A stretch of DNA of 64,000 nt. Source: Cyanobium sp. CZS48M (GTDB lineage: Bacteria > Cyanobacteriota > Cyanobacteriia > PCC-6307 > Cyanobiaceae). The stretch is taken from contig JAUCZK010000012.1 in NCBI GenBank assembly GCA_030373145.1, forward strand, positions 1-64,000, written 5' to 3'. This document shows positions 24,522-34,431 of this stretch, in pieces (the stretch's first letter is position 1; each line of letters starts with the position of its first letter). Position numbers and translations under genes: made by a program. A model generated the notes under the pieces. That model made no database searches. It was not told the origin of the DNA and worked only from the letters and a program-made list of their open reading frames with translations.

Positions 24522-25340
24522 TCAGAACAGCGACGGGTGACGGTGGTTGAGGCTCGGCATCTGGGCGCGGACCCGCTGGCCATGGTCAGGGTCGACGGGG
24601 GCCACCGCAAGCCCCACACCAATGCCGGCATCAGCGAGCACGGTTCCCCAGGGATCGATCACCAGGGCATGGCCGTGGCTCTGGCGGCGGCCGTAGTGCA
24701 GGCCGGTCTGGGCCGGAGCCAGCACGTAGGCGGTGTTCTCGATCGCCCTCGCCTGCAGCAGCACCTGCCAGTGGTCCTTGCCGGTGAAGGCGGTGAAGGC
24801 CGCCGGGATCATGATCAACTCGGCGCCGGCGCCGGCCAGGTGTCGGTAGAGCTCCGGGAAGCGCACGTCGTAGCAGATCGAAAGGCCGATCCGGCAGAGG
24901 CCCGGGGCATCGACCACCGGCGGCAGCGCCGTACCGGATTGAACGGTCTCCGATTCCCGATAGGTGTTGCCGTCGGGAAGGTCCACATCAAAGAGGTGGA
25001 TTTTGTCGTAGCGGGCCAGCAGCTGGCCGTCGCGCCCCACCAGCTCCGCGCGGTTGTAGGTGACCCGCTCGCCTGCGGGCACGGGGAAGCCACCCCCCAG
25101 CAGGGTCACCTGGTAGCGCCGCGCCATGGTCACCAGGAAGCGGCTGCAGCGGTCCGCCAGGCTGGGGGCCAGCTCCAGGCGGCGGCTGTCGTCGCCCATG
25201 AAGGCGAAATTCTCGGGCAGGCCCACCAGCTCGGCCCCACGCCTGGCGGCCATCTCGATCTGCTCCTCGGCGGCGGCGAAGTTGGCGTCCGGATCGGGGG
25301 TGCTGGTGAGTTGCACTGCGGCAGCCAGAAAACTCGTCAC
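24522..25340 (-). CDS. Carbon-nitrogen hydrolase (nitrilase/omega-amidase-like)
   Basis: 272 residues. The catalytic triad is visible: Glu in VGLPENFAFMG, Lys in YDKIHLFDVDLPDG, Cys in GLSICYDVRFPELYR. This combination is closest to Nit1/Nit2-type amidases, which repair deaminated glutathione or hydrolyse omega-amides, rather than to true nitrilases. Cytoplasmic. Its stop region overlaps the unannotated signal-peptide extension of the downstream amidase. Confidence 0.88.
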   Translation of the reverse strand: MTSFLAAAVQLTSTPDPDANFAAAEEQIEMAARRGAELVGLPENFAFMGDDSRRLELAPSLADRCSRFLVTMARRYQVTLLGGGFPVPAGERVTYNRAELVGRDGQLLARYDKIHLFDVDLPDGNTYRESETVQSGTALPPVVDAPGLCRIGLSICYDVRFPELYRHLAGAGAELIMIPAAFTAFTGKDHWQVLLQARAIENTAYVLAPAQTGLHYGRRQSHGHALVIDPWGTVLADAGIGVGLAVAPVDPDHGQRVRAQMPSLNHRHPSLF

Positions 25341-25422
25341 CAGATGGAAGTGCCAGGTCGGCGGAACTTTAGGGGGAGGTCCGGCAAGGTTCCGGCCTGC
25401 ACGGCCCCCTCACAGGCTGGTC

Positions 25423-26178
25423 TCAGCTGGCCTTGAGCACCCCGGGTTCGGCCTGCATCGGCACGATCGTGAGGGTGTCGAGCGCGGCACAGCACTGGAA
25501 GTCGGCGTCGTGGTTGCCGAGCCTCTCCAGCCGTTGGCCGTGGCTGGCGGTGCGCAGGCAGGCCTCGGGGTCGTGCCGCCACTGCTGCCAGAGGGCCAGG
25601 GCTGCCACCATTTCGTCGTTGCCGGCCGCCACACTGATCCCCGCGGCAGGGGCCAGCTCGAACAACGCGGCGCCCACGGCACCCGCCGCCAGGCTGTCTT
25701 CCAGCGAATAGGCCCCCTCCCAGCCGCTGCCCACGATCCAGACGTTCTGCACACCCCGCTCGATCAACCGCTTCGCCACGGCGCTGCGGTTCGGCAGACA
25801 GGCGGTGAGCAGCAAGGGCAGATCCCGCACCCGGTCGAGGGAGCGGGTGCCATTGGTGGTGCTCATGAAGATGCGCTTGCCCGCCACCAGCTCCGGGGTC
25901 ACCCCCAGGGGCGAATTGCCCAGATCGAAGCCCTCCACCCGGGCCCCGCCGCGCTCACCGGCGGTGAGACGCTGCTCGGCGGGCCAGGCGGCGGCACTGG
26001 CCTTGAGGGTTTCGAGGTCGGCGAAGGCCTGGATCGCCTCGGCGCCGTTCTCCAGGGCCCAGGCCATGGTGGTGGTGGCCCGCAGCACATCGATCACCAC
26101 CGCCGCATCCGGGCTGCCGCCTTCGGCACGCTCCGCCGCCGGCACGCATTCGGAGGTGTGAAAGGTGTGGATCAGCAC
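25423..26178 (-). CDS. comB: 2-phosphosulfolactate phosphatase family protein (ComB)
   Basis: About 251 residues. [61 protein letters not shown] and [18 protein letters not shown] are characteristic ComB motifs. In methanogens ComB acts in coenzyme M synthesis; cyanobacterial members are common but their pathway is uncertain. GTG at 26178 is chosen as the start. The 780-residue ORF in the track that includes this gene continues through the antisense strand of ubiD and is not real. Divergent from ubiD, with 54 bases between the starts. Confidence 0.85.
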   Translation of the reverse strand: MLIHTFHTSECVPAAERAEGGSPDAAVVIDVLRATTTMAWALENGAEAIQAFADLETLKASAAAWPAEQRLTAGERGGARVEGFDLGNSPLGVTPELVAGKRIFMSTTNGTRSLDRVRDLPLLLTACLPNRSAVAKRLIERGVQNVWIVGSGWEGAYSLEDSLAAGAVGAALFELAPAAGISVAAGNDEMVAALALWQQWRHDPEACLRTASHGQRLERLGNHDADFQCCAALDTLTIVPMQAEPGVLKAS

Positions 26179-26232
26179 GGCGCGGCGGGCGGGGAGGGTG
26201 CGCCACAGTAGGCAGCAAAGGATCTGAACCGA

Positions 26233-27798
26233 ATGCAGGCAGTGTTGCCGCGGAGCACCACCCGAGACCTGCGCGGTTTTCTGTCGCTGCTGGAACAGCG
26301 CGGCCAGCTGCGGCGGATCACCGCGCCGGTGGATCCCGACCTGGAGCTGGCGGCCATCGCCGACCGGGTGCTGGCCCGCGGTGGACCCGGCCTGCTGTTC
26401 GAGAACGTGATCGGCAGTTCGATGCCGGTGGCGGTCAACCTGCTGGGCACGGTGGAGCGGGTGGTCTGGAGCATGGGCCTGGAGCGGGCCGAGCAGCTGG
26501 AAGACCTGGGGGAGCGCCTGGCCCTGCTGCAGCAACCCCGCCCCCCCAAGGGCCTGCGCGAGGCGGTCCGCTTTGGCGGTGTGCTCTGGGATGTGGTCAA
26601 GGCCCGCCCCGACCTCGACCTGCTGCCCCCCTGCCACCAGCAGGTGTTCAAGGGGGATCAGGTGAACCTCGAGGCCCTGCCGCTGCTGCGCCCCTGGCCC
26701 GGTGACGCCGGCGGCGTGGTCACCCTGGGCCTGGTGATCACCAAGGACCCGGACACAGGGGTGCCCAACGTCGGCGTTTATCGCCTGCAGCGCCAGTCGG
26801 TGAACACGATGACCGTGCACTGGCTGAGCGTGCGCGGTGGCGCCCGCCACCTGCGCAAAGCCGCCGCCCTTGGCAAGCCCCTGGAGGTGGCGGTGGCGAT
26901 CGGCGTGCACCCCCTGCTGGTGATGGCCGCCGCCACCCCGATTCCCGTGCAGCTGAGTGAGTGGCTGTTCGCCGGCATCTATGCCGGAGAGGGGGTGCGC
27001 CTGGCGAAGTGCAAGACGCTCAACCTGGAGGTGCCCAGCCACAGCGAGGTGGTGCTGGAGGGCACGATCGAGCCGGGCGAGGTGCTCCCCGATGGCCCCT
27101 TCGGCGATCACATGGGCTTCTATGGCGGTCTTGAAGACTCCCCCCTGGTGCGCTTCCACTGCGTCACCCAGCGGCGCGATCCGGTCTTCCTCACCACCTT
27201 CAGCGGCAGGCCCCCCAAGGAGGAGGCGATGCTGGCGATCGCCCTCAACCGCATGTACACGCCGATTCTTCGCCAGCAGGTGCCGGAGATCGTTGATTTC
27301 TTCCTGCCGATGGAGGGTCTCAGCTACAAGCTGGCGGTGATCGCCATCGACAAGGCCTATCCGGGCCAGGCCAAGCGGGCGGCGATGGCCTTCTGGAGTG
27401 CTCTTCCCCAGTTCACCTACACCAAATTCGTGGTGGTGGTCGACAAGACGATCAGCATTCGCGATCCACGCCAGGTGATCTGGGCGATCAGCGCTCAGGT
27501 GGATCCCCAGCGGGATTTGTTCGTGCTCGAGGACACCCCCTTCGACACCCTGGATTTCGCCAGTGAGCGGCTGGGGCTCGGCGGTCGTCTGGCGATCGAC
27601 GCCACCACCAAGATCGGCCCCGAGAAACGCCACGACTGGGGCGAACCGCTGCGGCGCACGGCGGAGCAGGAGGCCGGGGTGGATCGGCGCTGGGCGGAGC
27701 TGGGCCTTGCCGACATCGACGCCAGCGATCCCGATCCGGCGCTGTTCGGCTACACCCTGGAGCACGTGCTGGAGCGCCTGGCCGCCCGCGGCGCCTAG
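26233..27798 (+). CDS. ubiD: UbiD-family decarboxylase, probably for plastoquinone synthesis
   Basis: 521 residues, usual length. [33 protein letters not shown] at the N-terminus, [25 protein letters not shown]-like block [26 protein letters not shown] with the conserved acidic residues, and [23 protein letters not shown] identify a prenylated-FMN-dependent UbiD decarboxylase. In cyanobacteria it decarboxylates the polyprenyl-hydroxybenzoate intermediate of plastoquinone. The partner flavin prenyltransferase UbiX is not in this window. Confidence 0.88.
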   Translation: MQAVLPRSTTRDLRGFLSLLEQRGQLRRITAPVDPDLELAAIADRVLARGGPGLLFENVIGSSMPVAVNLLGTVERVVWSMGLERAEQLEDLGERLALLQQPRPPKGLREAVRFGGVLWDVVKARPDLDLLPPCHQQVFKGDQVNLEALPLLRPWPGDAGGVVTLGLVITKDPDTGVPNVGVYRLQRQSVNTMTVHWLSVRGGARHLRKAAALGKPLEVAVAIGVHPLLVMAAATPIPVQLSEWLFAGIYAGEGVRLAKCKTLNLEVPSHSEVVLEGTIEPGEVLPDGPFGDHMGFYGGLEDSPLVRFHCVTQRRDPVFLTTFSGRPPKEEAMLAIALNRMYTPILRQQVPEIVDFFLPMEGLSYKLAVIAIDKAYPGQAKRAAMAFWSALPQFTYTKFVVVVDKTISIRDPRQVIWAISAQVDPQRDLFVLEDTPFDTLDFASERLGLGGRLAIDATTKIGPEKRHDWGEPLRRTAEQEAGVDRRWAELGLADIDASDPDPALFGYTLEHVLERLAARGA

Positions 27799-27822
27799 GC
27801 CGATGCACTCTCTGGGGCGGTG

Positions 27823-28272
27823 ATGCTCAAGCGCCGGGGCCTGCAGGCGATCCAGGCGTTGCTGGAACTGGCCCTGGAGCCCGGGCGCTGGCGCTCAGGG
27901 CCCGACCTGGCTGCCAGCCAGGCGATTCCCGAGCCGATGCTGGAGCAGCTGTTGCTGCAGCTGCGCCGCGCTGGGCTGGTGGACGCCCGTCGGGGTCGCC
28001 ATGGCGGCTATCGGCTTCAGCGCGCCGCCGCCGCCATTCCCCTGCTGGCGGTGCTGCGGGCGGTGGAGGCGGACCCCTCCCAGCCGGCGGCCACGGCGGG
28101 TGCGTCCCAGGCGGCTGAGCCGGCGGGGGCCCAGGTGGCCGTCGCCCTGGAGCGGCGCCTGCAGCTGGCCCTGGAGCGGGAGCTGGCCCGGCTCAGCCTC
28201 GAGGACCTGCTCTACGACCTGCGCAGCACCCAGGAGAGTCTGAGCCAGGAGGGGGGGCTGATGCTGGGGTGA
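27823..28272 (+). CDS. Rrf2-family transcriptional regulator without Fe-S cysteines
   Basis: About 149 residues. Winged-helix N-terminus: [54 protein letters not shown], the Rrf2 pattern with the G.GGY.L wing. The three cysteines that hold an Fe-S cluster in IscR/NsrR are absent; there is no cysteine in the protein, so sensing must be different. A GTG lies one codon upstream. Twenty-one bases after ubiD and possibly in its transcript; converges on the Liv transporter. Confidence 0.78.
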   Translation: MLKRRGLQAIQALLELALEPGRWRSGPDLAASQAIPEPMLEQLLLQLRRAGLVDARRGRHGGYRLQRAAAAIPLLAVLRAVEADPSQPAATAGASQAAEPAGAQVAVALERRLQLALERELARLSLEDLLYDLRSTQESLSQEGGLMLG

Positions 28273-28290
28273 TGGCGCTGAAGGCGCCAC

Positions 28291-29043
28291 TCATGGGGCG
28301 GCATTCTCTGCCCCCAGGTAGGTGCTGCGGAGGTCGTCATGGGCCAGCAGCTCAGTGGCGCTGCCGCTGAGGCTGACGCTGCCGGCCTGGAGCACTACCC
28401 CCCGATCGGCGATCGCCAGGGCCGCCTGGGCGTTCTGCTCCACCAGCAGGATCATCAGCCCCTCGCGATGCAGCTGCTGCAGGATCGCCATCACTTCGGC
28501 CACCAGCCTCGGCGCCAGCCCCAGGCTGGGTTCATCCAGCAGCAGCAGCCGTGGACGCCCCATCAGCGAGCGGGCGATCGCCAGCATCTGCTGCTCACCG
28601 CCCGAGAGGCTGCCGGCCGGCTGCGACTGGCGCTCCCGCAGGCGGGGGAAGCGCTCGTAGCAGCGCTGCAGATCCTGCTCGATCCCGCGGCGGTCACGGC
28701 GCAGGTAGGCCCCGAGCTCCAGGTTCACCGCCACGGTCTGGCGGGCCAGCACCCGCCGCCCCTCCGGGCAGTGGGCGATGCCGAGCCGCACCGTTCCCTC
28801 GGTGGCGGTCTTGGTCAGGGAGCGGCCCTGCCACTCGATCCGCCCCAGCTGGGGCTTCACCAGACGCGAAATCGCCCGCAGGGTGGTGCTCTTGCCGGCG
28901 CCGTTGGAGCCCAGCAGGGCCACCAGCTCCCCCTCGTGGATCTCCAGGTCAACGCCGCTGAGGGCGCTGATCGCTCCGTAGCGCACCGAGATCCCCCGCA
29001 GGGCCAGCAACGGTGGGCCAGGGCTGCTGACGCTGACGCTCAT
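28291..29043 (-). CDS. livF: Branched-chain/neutral amino acid ABC transporter ATPase (LivF-type)
   Basis: 250 residues. Walker A GSNGAGKST, signature LSGGEQQMLAIARSLM, Walker B LLLLDEPSLGLAPRLV, and LVEQNAQAALAIADRGVVLQAG as in LivF. Last gene of the operon hemL-livJ-livH-livM-livG-livF; its ATG overlaps the LivG stop by four bases (ATGA). Cyanobacterial relatives are the Nat neutral amino acid and Urt urea systems; the substrate-binding protein resembles the amino-acid type. Confidence 0.88.
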   Translation of the reverse strand: MSVSVSSPGPPLLALRGISVRYGAISALSGVDLEIHEGELVALLGSNGAGKSTTLRAISRLVKPQLGRIEWQGRSLTKTATEGTVRLGIAHCPEGRRVLARQTVAVNLELGAYLRRDRRGIEQDLQRCYERFPRLRERQSQPAGSLSGGEQQMLAIARSLMGRPRLLLLDEPSLGLAPRLVAEVMAILQQLHREGLMILLVEQNAQAALAIADRGVVLQAGSVSLSGSATELLAHDDLRSTYLGAENAAP

Positions 29044-29813
29044 GGGCTCACCCCGAGATAGGCCTCGATCACCGCGGCGTCCCGTCGCACGCTCTCAGGG
29101 CTGCCCAGGGCGATGCGCCGGCCGAAATTCAAGACCGCCAGACGGTCGCAGAGCTGCATCATCAGCGGCACATGGTGCTCAATCACCAGGACGGTGAGAT
29201 CAAAACGGGAGCGCAGGCTGCGGATCAGGGCCGAGAGTTCCTCCTTCTCGATCGGGTTCATACCGGCGGCCGGTTCATCCAGCAGCAGCAGGCGCGGGTC
29301 GGTGGCCAGGGCGCGGGCGATCTCCAGCCGCCGCTGTGACCCATAGGCCAGGCTGCCGGCCGGCAGCTGGGCCGAGGCGCCCAGATCCAGCAGCTCCAGC
29401 AGCTCCAGGGCCTGCTGGCGCAACTCCCCCTGGCGCTGACGAAACGAACGTCCCCCCAGCAGGGAGGCCAACAGGGGGGAGCGTGCCCGCTGATGCAGGC
29501 CGATCAGCACGTTCTCCAGGCAGCTCAGCCGCTGGAACAGGCGCAGGTTCTGGAAGGTGCGGCCGATCCCCAGCCGGTTGATCCGATCGGGGGGCAGGCC
29601 GTCAATCGCCCCATCTCCCCAGCGGATCGACCCCGCCGTGGGCCTGCCCAGCCCGGAGATCAGGTTGAACAGGGTGGTCTTGCCGGCTCCGTTGGGGCCG
29701 ATCAGCCCGAAGATCTCCCCTGGCTGCACCTGCAGCGACACCCGATCAAGGGCCAGCAGGCCGCCGAAGCGGCAGCTCACCTCCTCCAGCACCAGCAGGG
29801 GGGCGGCTGGCAT
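29040..29813 (-). CDS. livG: Branched-chain/neutral amino acid ABC transporter ATPase (LivG-type)
   Basis: 257 residues. Walker A GPNGAGKTT, the LivG-specific INRLGIGRTFQNLRLFQRLSCLENVLIG segment, signature LAYGSQRRLEIARAL, Walker B LLLLDEPAAGMNPIEKEEL. Pairs with LivF to power the permease. ATG overlaps the LivM stop by one base (TGATG). Confidence 0.9.
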   Translation of the reverse strand: MPAAPLLVLEEVSCRFGGLLALDRVSLQVQPGEIFGLIGPNGAGKTTLFNLISGLGRPTAGSIRWGDGAIDGLPPDRINRLGIGRTFQNLRLFQRLSCLENVLIGLHQRARSPLLASLLGGRSFRQRQGELRQQALELLELLDLGASAQLPAGSLAYGSQRRLEIARALATDPRLLLLDEPAAGMNPIEKEELSALIRSLRSRFDLTVLVIEHHVPLMMQLCDRLAVLNFGRRIALGSPESVRRDAAVIEAYLGVSP

Positions 29814-30694
29814 CAGGATCGGCGCAGCAGCTGCCGCAGCCTGGCGAAGCGCTCCGGGGTGATCAGTCCCTGGGGAAAGAAAATCGGCCCCACCAGGATC
29901 ACCAGGCCGTAGAGGATCAGGCGCAGATCGCCCACCGGCCGCAGCAGTTCGGGCAGGGCGGTGATCACCAGTCCCCCCAGCACCGGCCCCAGCCAGAGGC
30001 GCGAGCCCCCGAACACCACGAAGGCCAGGCTGGTGACACTGGCGTCGAAGCTGCCCTGACGGGCATTCCAGGTGTTGAGGAAGTGGGCGGCCAGCACGCC
30101 GGTGAGGGCGGCGATCACAGCGCTGAGCACGAAGGCGGTGAGTTTCACGTTGGCGGTGGGGATGCCCATGCAGCGGGCCGCCAGTTCGTCATCGCGGATG
30201 GCCGCCATCGCCCGCCCCAGGCGCATGGACTCCAGCCGGGCGCAGAGCCAGCAGACCAGGGCCAGCAGCAGGCCGGTGGCCAGGGCATAGCCCCCGGGGC
30301 CGCCGAAGGGCTGGGGAATGCCGAAGATCCCCACGGCGCCGCCGCTCCACTCCAGGTTCAGGTTCAGCACCCTGAGGATCTCCACCAGGGCGATGGTGGC
30401 GATGGCCAGGTAGATGCCGCGCAGCTGCAGCACGGGTCGCCCGATCGCCAGGGCCACAGCCGCCGCCACCAGGGCCGCCAGCAGCAGCTCCAGGGCCAGG
30501 GAGGTGAGGGGGTAGCCGGCGCCATCGCCCGCTAGGGCGGGCCAACGGGTGGAGAGCAGGGCCGCCACATAACCGCCGATCACATAGAAGCCCGGGGTGG
30601 CCAGTGAGAGCTGACCGCAGCGCAGCGGCAGATAGACCGAGAGGGCCAGCAGGGCGCCGAAGCCCATCTGCACCAGCAGGGAGAGATCGCTCAC
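29813..30694 (-). CDS. livM: Branched-chain/neutral amino acid ABC transporter permease (LivM-type)
   Basis: 293 residues with eight to nine hydrophobic segments. GRPVLQLRGIYLAIATIALVEILRVL and the cytoplasmic AIRDDELAARCMGI loop (EAA-type coupling motif), then GSRLWLGPVLGGLVITALPELLR, are LivM hallmarks. Starts with GTG at 30694 overlapping the LivH stop (GTGA). Confidence 0.9.
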   Translation of the reverse strand: MSDLSLLVQMGFGALLALSVYLPLRCGQLSLATPGFYVIGGYVAALLSTRWPALAGDGAGYPLTSLALELLLAALVAAAVALAIGRPVLQLRGIYLAIATIALVEILRVLNLNLEWSGGAVGIFGIPQPFGGPGGYALATGLLLALVCWLCARLESMRLGRAMAAIRDDELAARCMGIPTANVKLTAFVLSAVIAALTGVLAAHFLNTWNARQGSFDASVTSLAFVVFGGSRLWLGPVLGGLVITALPELLRPVGDLRLILYGLVILVGPIFFPQGLITPERFARLRQLLRRS

Positions 30695-31623
30695 ACCTTG
30701 CTGGCCAGGGGTTTGCCGAGCAGTCCCTGGGGGCGCAGCAGCAGCACCAGAAAGAGGATCGCGAAGGCCACCCCGTCCTTGTAGCCGGAGAGATCCGGCG
30801 GCACCAGCGCTTCGGCCAGCCCCACGATCAGGCCACCGAGCACCGCCCCGGGCACGCTGCCCAGCCCCCCCAACACCAGCACCCCCAGACCCTTGAGCCC
30901 GTAGCCGATGCCGAAGTAGGGACCGGCGATGCTCACGCTGAGCCCCACCAGCCCACCGGCCACCCCCGCCAGGAAGCCGCTGAGCGCGAAGGCCAGGCGG
31001 ATCATGGCGCCGGAATCAATGCCCAGCAGGCGGGCGGTGATCGGATCCTCCGCCACCGCCTGCAGGGCCTTGCCGCTGCGGCTGCGCTCCAGCCAGAGGG
31101 TGAGCAGCACCAGCACCAGGGCGGCCACCAACAGCAGCAGCAGCTGCACGCTGCGGATCTGTGCGCCGCCCAGGCTCAGGGCCGGCGGCAGGGCCGCCAG
31201 GGTGGAGGCGGGAATCGAGTAGCTCTCGGCCCCCATCAGCAGCTGCACCAGGTTCACCAGCACCACCCCGGCCCCCAGGCTGGAGATCAGGTAAAGCAAC
31301 GGTTCGGCGTTGCGTTGGCGCAGGGGGCGGAACGCCACCGCCTCCACCGCCAGACCCACCAGGGCGGAGCCGGCTCCGGCGACAGCCAGGGCCAGCCAGA
31401 ACGGCAGGGCCATGGGCAGTTGCCATCCCGCCAGCAGCCCATTGGCCCCCACGGCGCCACCGATCAGCAGGTAGGTGAGGTAGCCGCCGATCGTGAACAC
31501 CGCTCCATGGGCGAAATTGATCACCCCCAGCACCGAGAACACCAGGGTGTAGCCGAGGGCGAAGAGGGCGTAGACCGCTCCTGAGGCCAGTCCGTTGATC
31601 AGAATCTGCAGGAGATGAACCAC
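30691..31623 (-). CDS. livH: Branched-chain/neutral amino acid ABC transporter permease (LivH-type)
   Basis: About 310 residues. LLQILINGLASGAVYALFALGYTLVFSVLGVINFAHG is the canonical LivH N-terminus; GKALQAVAEDPITARLLGID is its coupling loop. I moved the start from 31719 to the GTG at 31623 because the extra residues of the long ORF lie within the substrate-binding protein gene and are cysteine-rich nonsense. Seven bases separate it from that gene. Confidence 0.9.
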   Translation of the reverse strand: MVHLLQILINGLASGAVYALFALGYTLVFSVLGVINFAHGAVFTIGGYLTYLLIGGAVGANGLLAGWQLPMALPFWLALAVAGAGSALVGLAVEAVAFRPLRQRNAEPLLYLISSLGAGVVLVNLVQLLMGAESYSIPASTLAALPPALSLGGAQIRSVQLLLLLVAALVLVLLTLWLERSRSGKALQAVAEDPITARLLGIDSGAMIRLAFALSGFLAGVAGGLVGLSVSIAGPYFGIGYGLKGLGVLVLGGLGSVPGAVLGGLIVGLAEALVPPDLSGYKDGVAFAILFLVLLLRPQGLLGKPLASKV

Positions 31624-31630
31624 GTCAGGT

Positions 31631-32854
31631 TCAGGGCAGCAGCGCGAAACGGCCGCTGCGCCCACCTGGTTGCATCCGCACCTGGGCCACGTGGAACTGC
31701 TGCTGCACCACCTCGCCATCGGGGCTGAAGCTGATGGGGCCCAGGGGCGTGTCGTAGCGGCCGCCCAGCAGTTCGGCCATCAGCGCCTTGCGCGCCTCCG
31801 CCAAGGACAGCTGGGCCAGCGGCTGGCGTTGGTTCAGCCGATGTAACGCTTCGGCCACCACCTGGAAGGCTGTGAAGGCCTGGGCCGTGAGCTGGGGGGG
31901 GATCGCTCCGCCTTTGGCCTTTTGATAAAGGGCCACGAACTCGCGGTTGACGGGGGTGTCGAGCTCGGGGCTGTAGGCCTGGGCGATCAGGATGCCGTCG
32001 CAGTAGGCCTGACAGATCGGATAGATGTTCGGCGTGTTCATGCCGTTGCCCACCACGATCGCGCCCTTGTAGCCCAGCTCCCGCAGCTGACGGATCAAGT
32101 TGCCGCCATCCACGGCCTGGGCCGAGATCACCACCAGATCGGGGGTCTGGCGCAGGGCGGCCGTGATCTGGTTCTGAAAGTCCTGGTCATTGAGCTGGGT
32201 GCGCTGCACCGTCACGGGCTTGAGCCCCTTGTCGGTGAGAGCCTTCTGGAAGATGGCGGTCTCTGACGTGCTGTAGGCGTCGTCCTGGGCATAGAACACC
32301 GCCGCCCGCCGGATCGAAGGGGTCAGCTGCAGGGCCCTGGCGATCGAGAGCGGCGCAATCTCGGTGCTGGGGGCCGAGACCCGGCTGATGAAGCCACCGA
32401 TCTGGGGAATCCCGGTGGCGGTGTTGGAGGGGGCCACCACCGGCACGCCGCGGCGCTGGGCGATCGGGTCGGCGGCGAAGGCCTGCTGGGAGAGGGTGGG
32501 GCCGATCAGGGCCACCATGCCGGCATCGATCAGCAGGTTGAAGGCCTGGCTGGCGGTGGCCTCATCGCCGCCGCCGTCCTCCAGGCGCAGGTTCAGCTCC
32601 AGGGCGCCCTGGGGGTTGGCTGTCTGGCGCTGGCGGAACCAGCTCTGGGCCAGCTTGAGCCCGATCTGCTGGTCCTGCCCGTAGGCATTGGCATTGCTGG
32701 TGAGCGAGAGCACCGCCCCCACCGGGACGCCGCCTTTGAGCTGCAGCGGTTGGTCATCAGCGCTGGGGCCGCAGCCCACCAGAGCGGCCGAAAGGGCCAT
32801 TGCGGCCCCCACCCCCAGGGAGGCCGTGATCCGTGAGCGCCGGCCCAGCTGCAT
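31631..32854 (-). CDS. Amino acid ABC transporter substrate-binding lipoprotein
   Basis: 407 residues. Signal sequence with lipobox LVGC at about residues 25-28, so a lipid-anchored periplasmic protein. VGAVLSLTSNANAYGQDQQIGLKLA, LRLEDGGGDEATASQAFNLLIDAGMVALIGPTLSQQA and PSNTATGIPQIGGFISRVSAPS are the type I periplasmic-binding fold of LivJ/LivK/NatB proteins. Its ATG shares one base with the hemL stop (TGATG), linking transporter expression to tetrapyrrole synthesis. Confidence 0.85.
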   Translation of the reverse strand: MQLGRRSRITASLGVGAAMALSAALVGCGPSADDQPLQLKGGVPVGAVLSLTSNANAYGQDQQIGLKLAQSWFRQRQTANPQGALELNLRLEDGGGDEATASQAFNLLIDAGMVALIGPTLSQQAFAADPIAQRRGVPVVAPSNTATGIPQIGGFISRVSAPSTEIAPLSIARALQLTPSIRRAAVFYAQDDAYSTSETAIFQKALTDKGLKPVTVQRTQLNDQDFQNQITAALRQTPDLVVISAQAVDGGNLIRQLRELGYKGAIVVGNGMNTPNIYPICQAYCDGILIAQAYSPELDTPVNREFVALYQKAKGGAIPPQLTAQAFTAFQVVAEALHRLNQRQPLAQLSLAEARKALMAELLGGRYDTPLGPISFSPDGEVVQQQFHVAQVRMQPGGRSGRFALLP

Positions 32855-34170
32855 CAGGCGATGGCGGCAAAGCAGTCGCGGAAGGCCCTGAGGGTGGCGT
32901 CGATGTCGGCGTCGCTGTGGGCCAGAGACGTGAACCCGGCCTCGAAGGCGCTGGGGGCCAGGTAGATGCCGCGCTCGAGCATGGCCCGGTGTAGTCGGCC
33001 GAAGCGTTCACTGTCGGTGGCCTTGGCCTCCTCGAAGTTGCGCACGGGCCCTTCACAGAGGAAGAAGCCGAACATGGCGCTGATGGAGCCGCCGCAGATG
33101 GGCAGGCCGGCCTCGCGACCCGCCGCCAGGATGCCGTCGCTGAGGCGCTTGGTGATCGCCTCGAGCCGCTCGTAGCTGCCGGGCTGCTTCAGCAGCTCCA
33201 GGGTTTTGATGCCGGCGGTCATCGCCAGGGGATTGCCGCTGAGGGTGCCGGCCTGGTACATGGGTCCGGCCGGGGCCACCATCGCCATGATCTCGGCCCT
33301 GCCGCCGTAGGCGCCCACGGGCAGGCCGCCACCGATCACCTTGCCCAGGGTGGTGAGGTCGGGGGTGATGCCGAAGCGGGCCTGGGCGCCTCCGTAGCTG
33401 ATGCGGAAGCCGGTCATCACCTCATCGAAGGTGAGCAGGGCGCCGTGCTCCGTGGTGAGTTCCCGCAGACCCTCAAGGAAGCCCGGCTCGGGGGTGATGA
33501 AGCCGGCGTTGCCCACCACCGGCTCCAGGATCACGCCGGCGATTTCGCCGGGGTTTTCGGCGAAGAGCTGCTTCACCGCTTCCAGGTCGTTGTAGGGGGC
33601 GGTGAGGGTGTTGGCGGTGGTGGTGCGCGGCACCCCGGGAGAATCCGGCAGTCCGAGCGTGGCCACGCCCGAGCCGGCCTTCACCAGGAACATGTCGGCG
33701 TGGCCGTGGTAGCAGCCCTCGAACTTGATCAGCTTGTCGCGACCGGTGAAGGCCCGCATCAGCCGCAGCACTGACATGCAGGCTTCGGTGCCGGAATTCA
33801 CGAAGCGGACCATCTCGACGCTGGGGACCGCCTCGATCACCATCTCCGCCAGGGTGTTCTCCAAGGCGCAGGGGGCACCGAAGCTGGTTCCCTTGTCGAG
33901 GGCCTCATGCAGGGCCGCGATCACCTCAGGCCGGGCGTGACCACAGATCGCCGGCCCCCAGCTGCCGATGTAATCGATGAAGCGGTTGCCGTCCACGTCC
34001 CAGGCGTAGGCGCCCTTGACCCGGTCGAAGACGATCGGGTCACCGCCCACGGAACGGAAGGCCCGCACCGGTGAACTGACCCCACCGGGCATCAGGGTCT
34101 GGGCGGCTCTGAAGAGGTCCTGGGAACGGGAGGTGTTCAGGGCAGGAACCGAAACAGGGGCCGAAGTCAA
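32854..34170 (-). CDS. hemL: Glutamate-1-semialdehyde 2,1-aminomutase
   Basis: About 438 residues. PLP enzyme of the C5 pathway that makes 5-aminolevulinate for chlorophyll, haem and bilins. [32 protein letters not shown] is the typical N-terminus, [20 protein letters not shown] the cofactor site, and [17 protein letters not shown] holds the Schiff-base lysine. The ORF to 34392 is too long; a TTG at 34170 begins [17 protein letters not shown] and gives normal family length. First gene of a likely six-gene transcript with the Liv transporter. Confidence 0.93.
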   Translation of the reverse strand: MTSAPVSVPALNTSRSQDLFRAAQTLMPGGVSSPVRAFRSVGGDPIVFDRVKGAYAWDVDGNRFIDYIGSWGPAICGHARPEVIAALHEALDKGTSFGAPCALENTLAEMVIEAVPSVEMVRFVNSGTEACMSVLRLMRAFTGRDKLIKFEGCYHGHADMFLVKAGSGVATLGLPDSPGVPRTTTANTLTAPYNDLEAVKQLFAENPGEIAGVILEPVVGNAGFITPEPGFLEGLRELTTEHGALLTFDEVMTGFRISYGGAQARFGITPDLTTLGKVIGGGLPVGAYGGRAEIMAMVAPAGPMYQAGTLSGNPLAMTAGIKTLELLKQPGSYERLEAITKRLSDGILAAGREAGLPICGGSISAMFGFFLCEGPVRNFEEAKATDSERFGRLHRAMLERGIYLAPSAFEAGFTSLAHSDADIDATLRAFRDCFAAIA

Positions 34171-34431
34171 GGCGTGATCCGCGAACGTTGAAGGGGGGTG
34201 AGGGGCTGGGGGCGAACCTGAGAACTGCCCTGGCACCACCAGACCATGGTGCATCCTCGCCCAACACGCTGCCGCTCCCCCGCCGAAGGCCCCAGGTCCG
34301 GCGGATTTCCTCTCCAGCGCGCGCAGATCCTGCCATTGGCGCAAGATTTCGCAACGACTTTTCCCAGCCCCGGGCTCCAAGCGGGTGCCCACTCGTCACG
34401 CTCGCTATCGTCACGGAGCTGCCTGTTGTGA

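Noticed and set aside
25423-27765. 780-residue ORF on the minus strand
   Set aside because: Only its last part (ComB) is coding; the rest is the antisense of ubiD, a high-GC shadow with low-complexity His/Gln-rich sequence.
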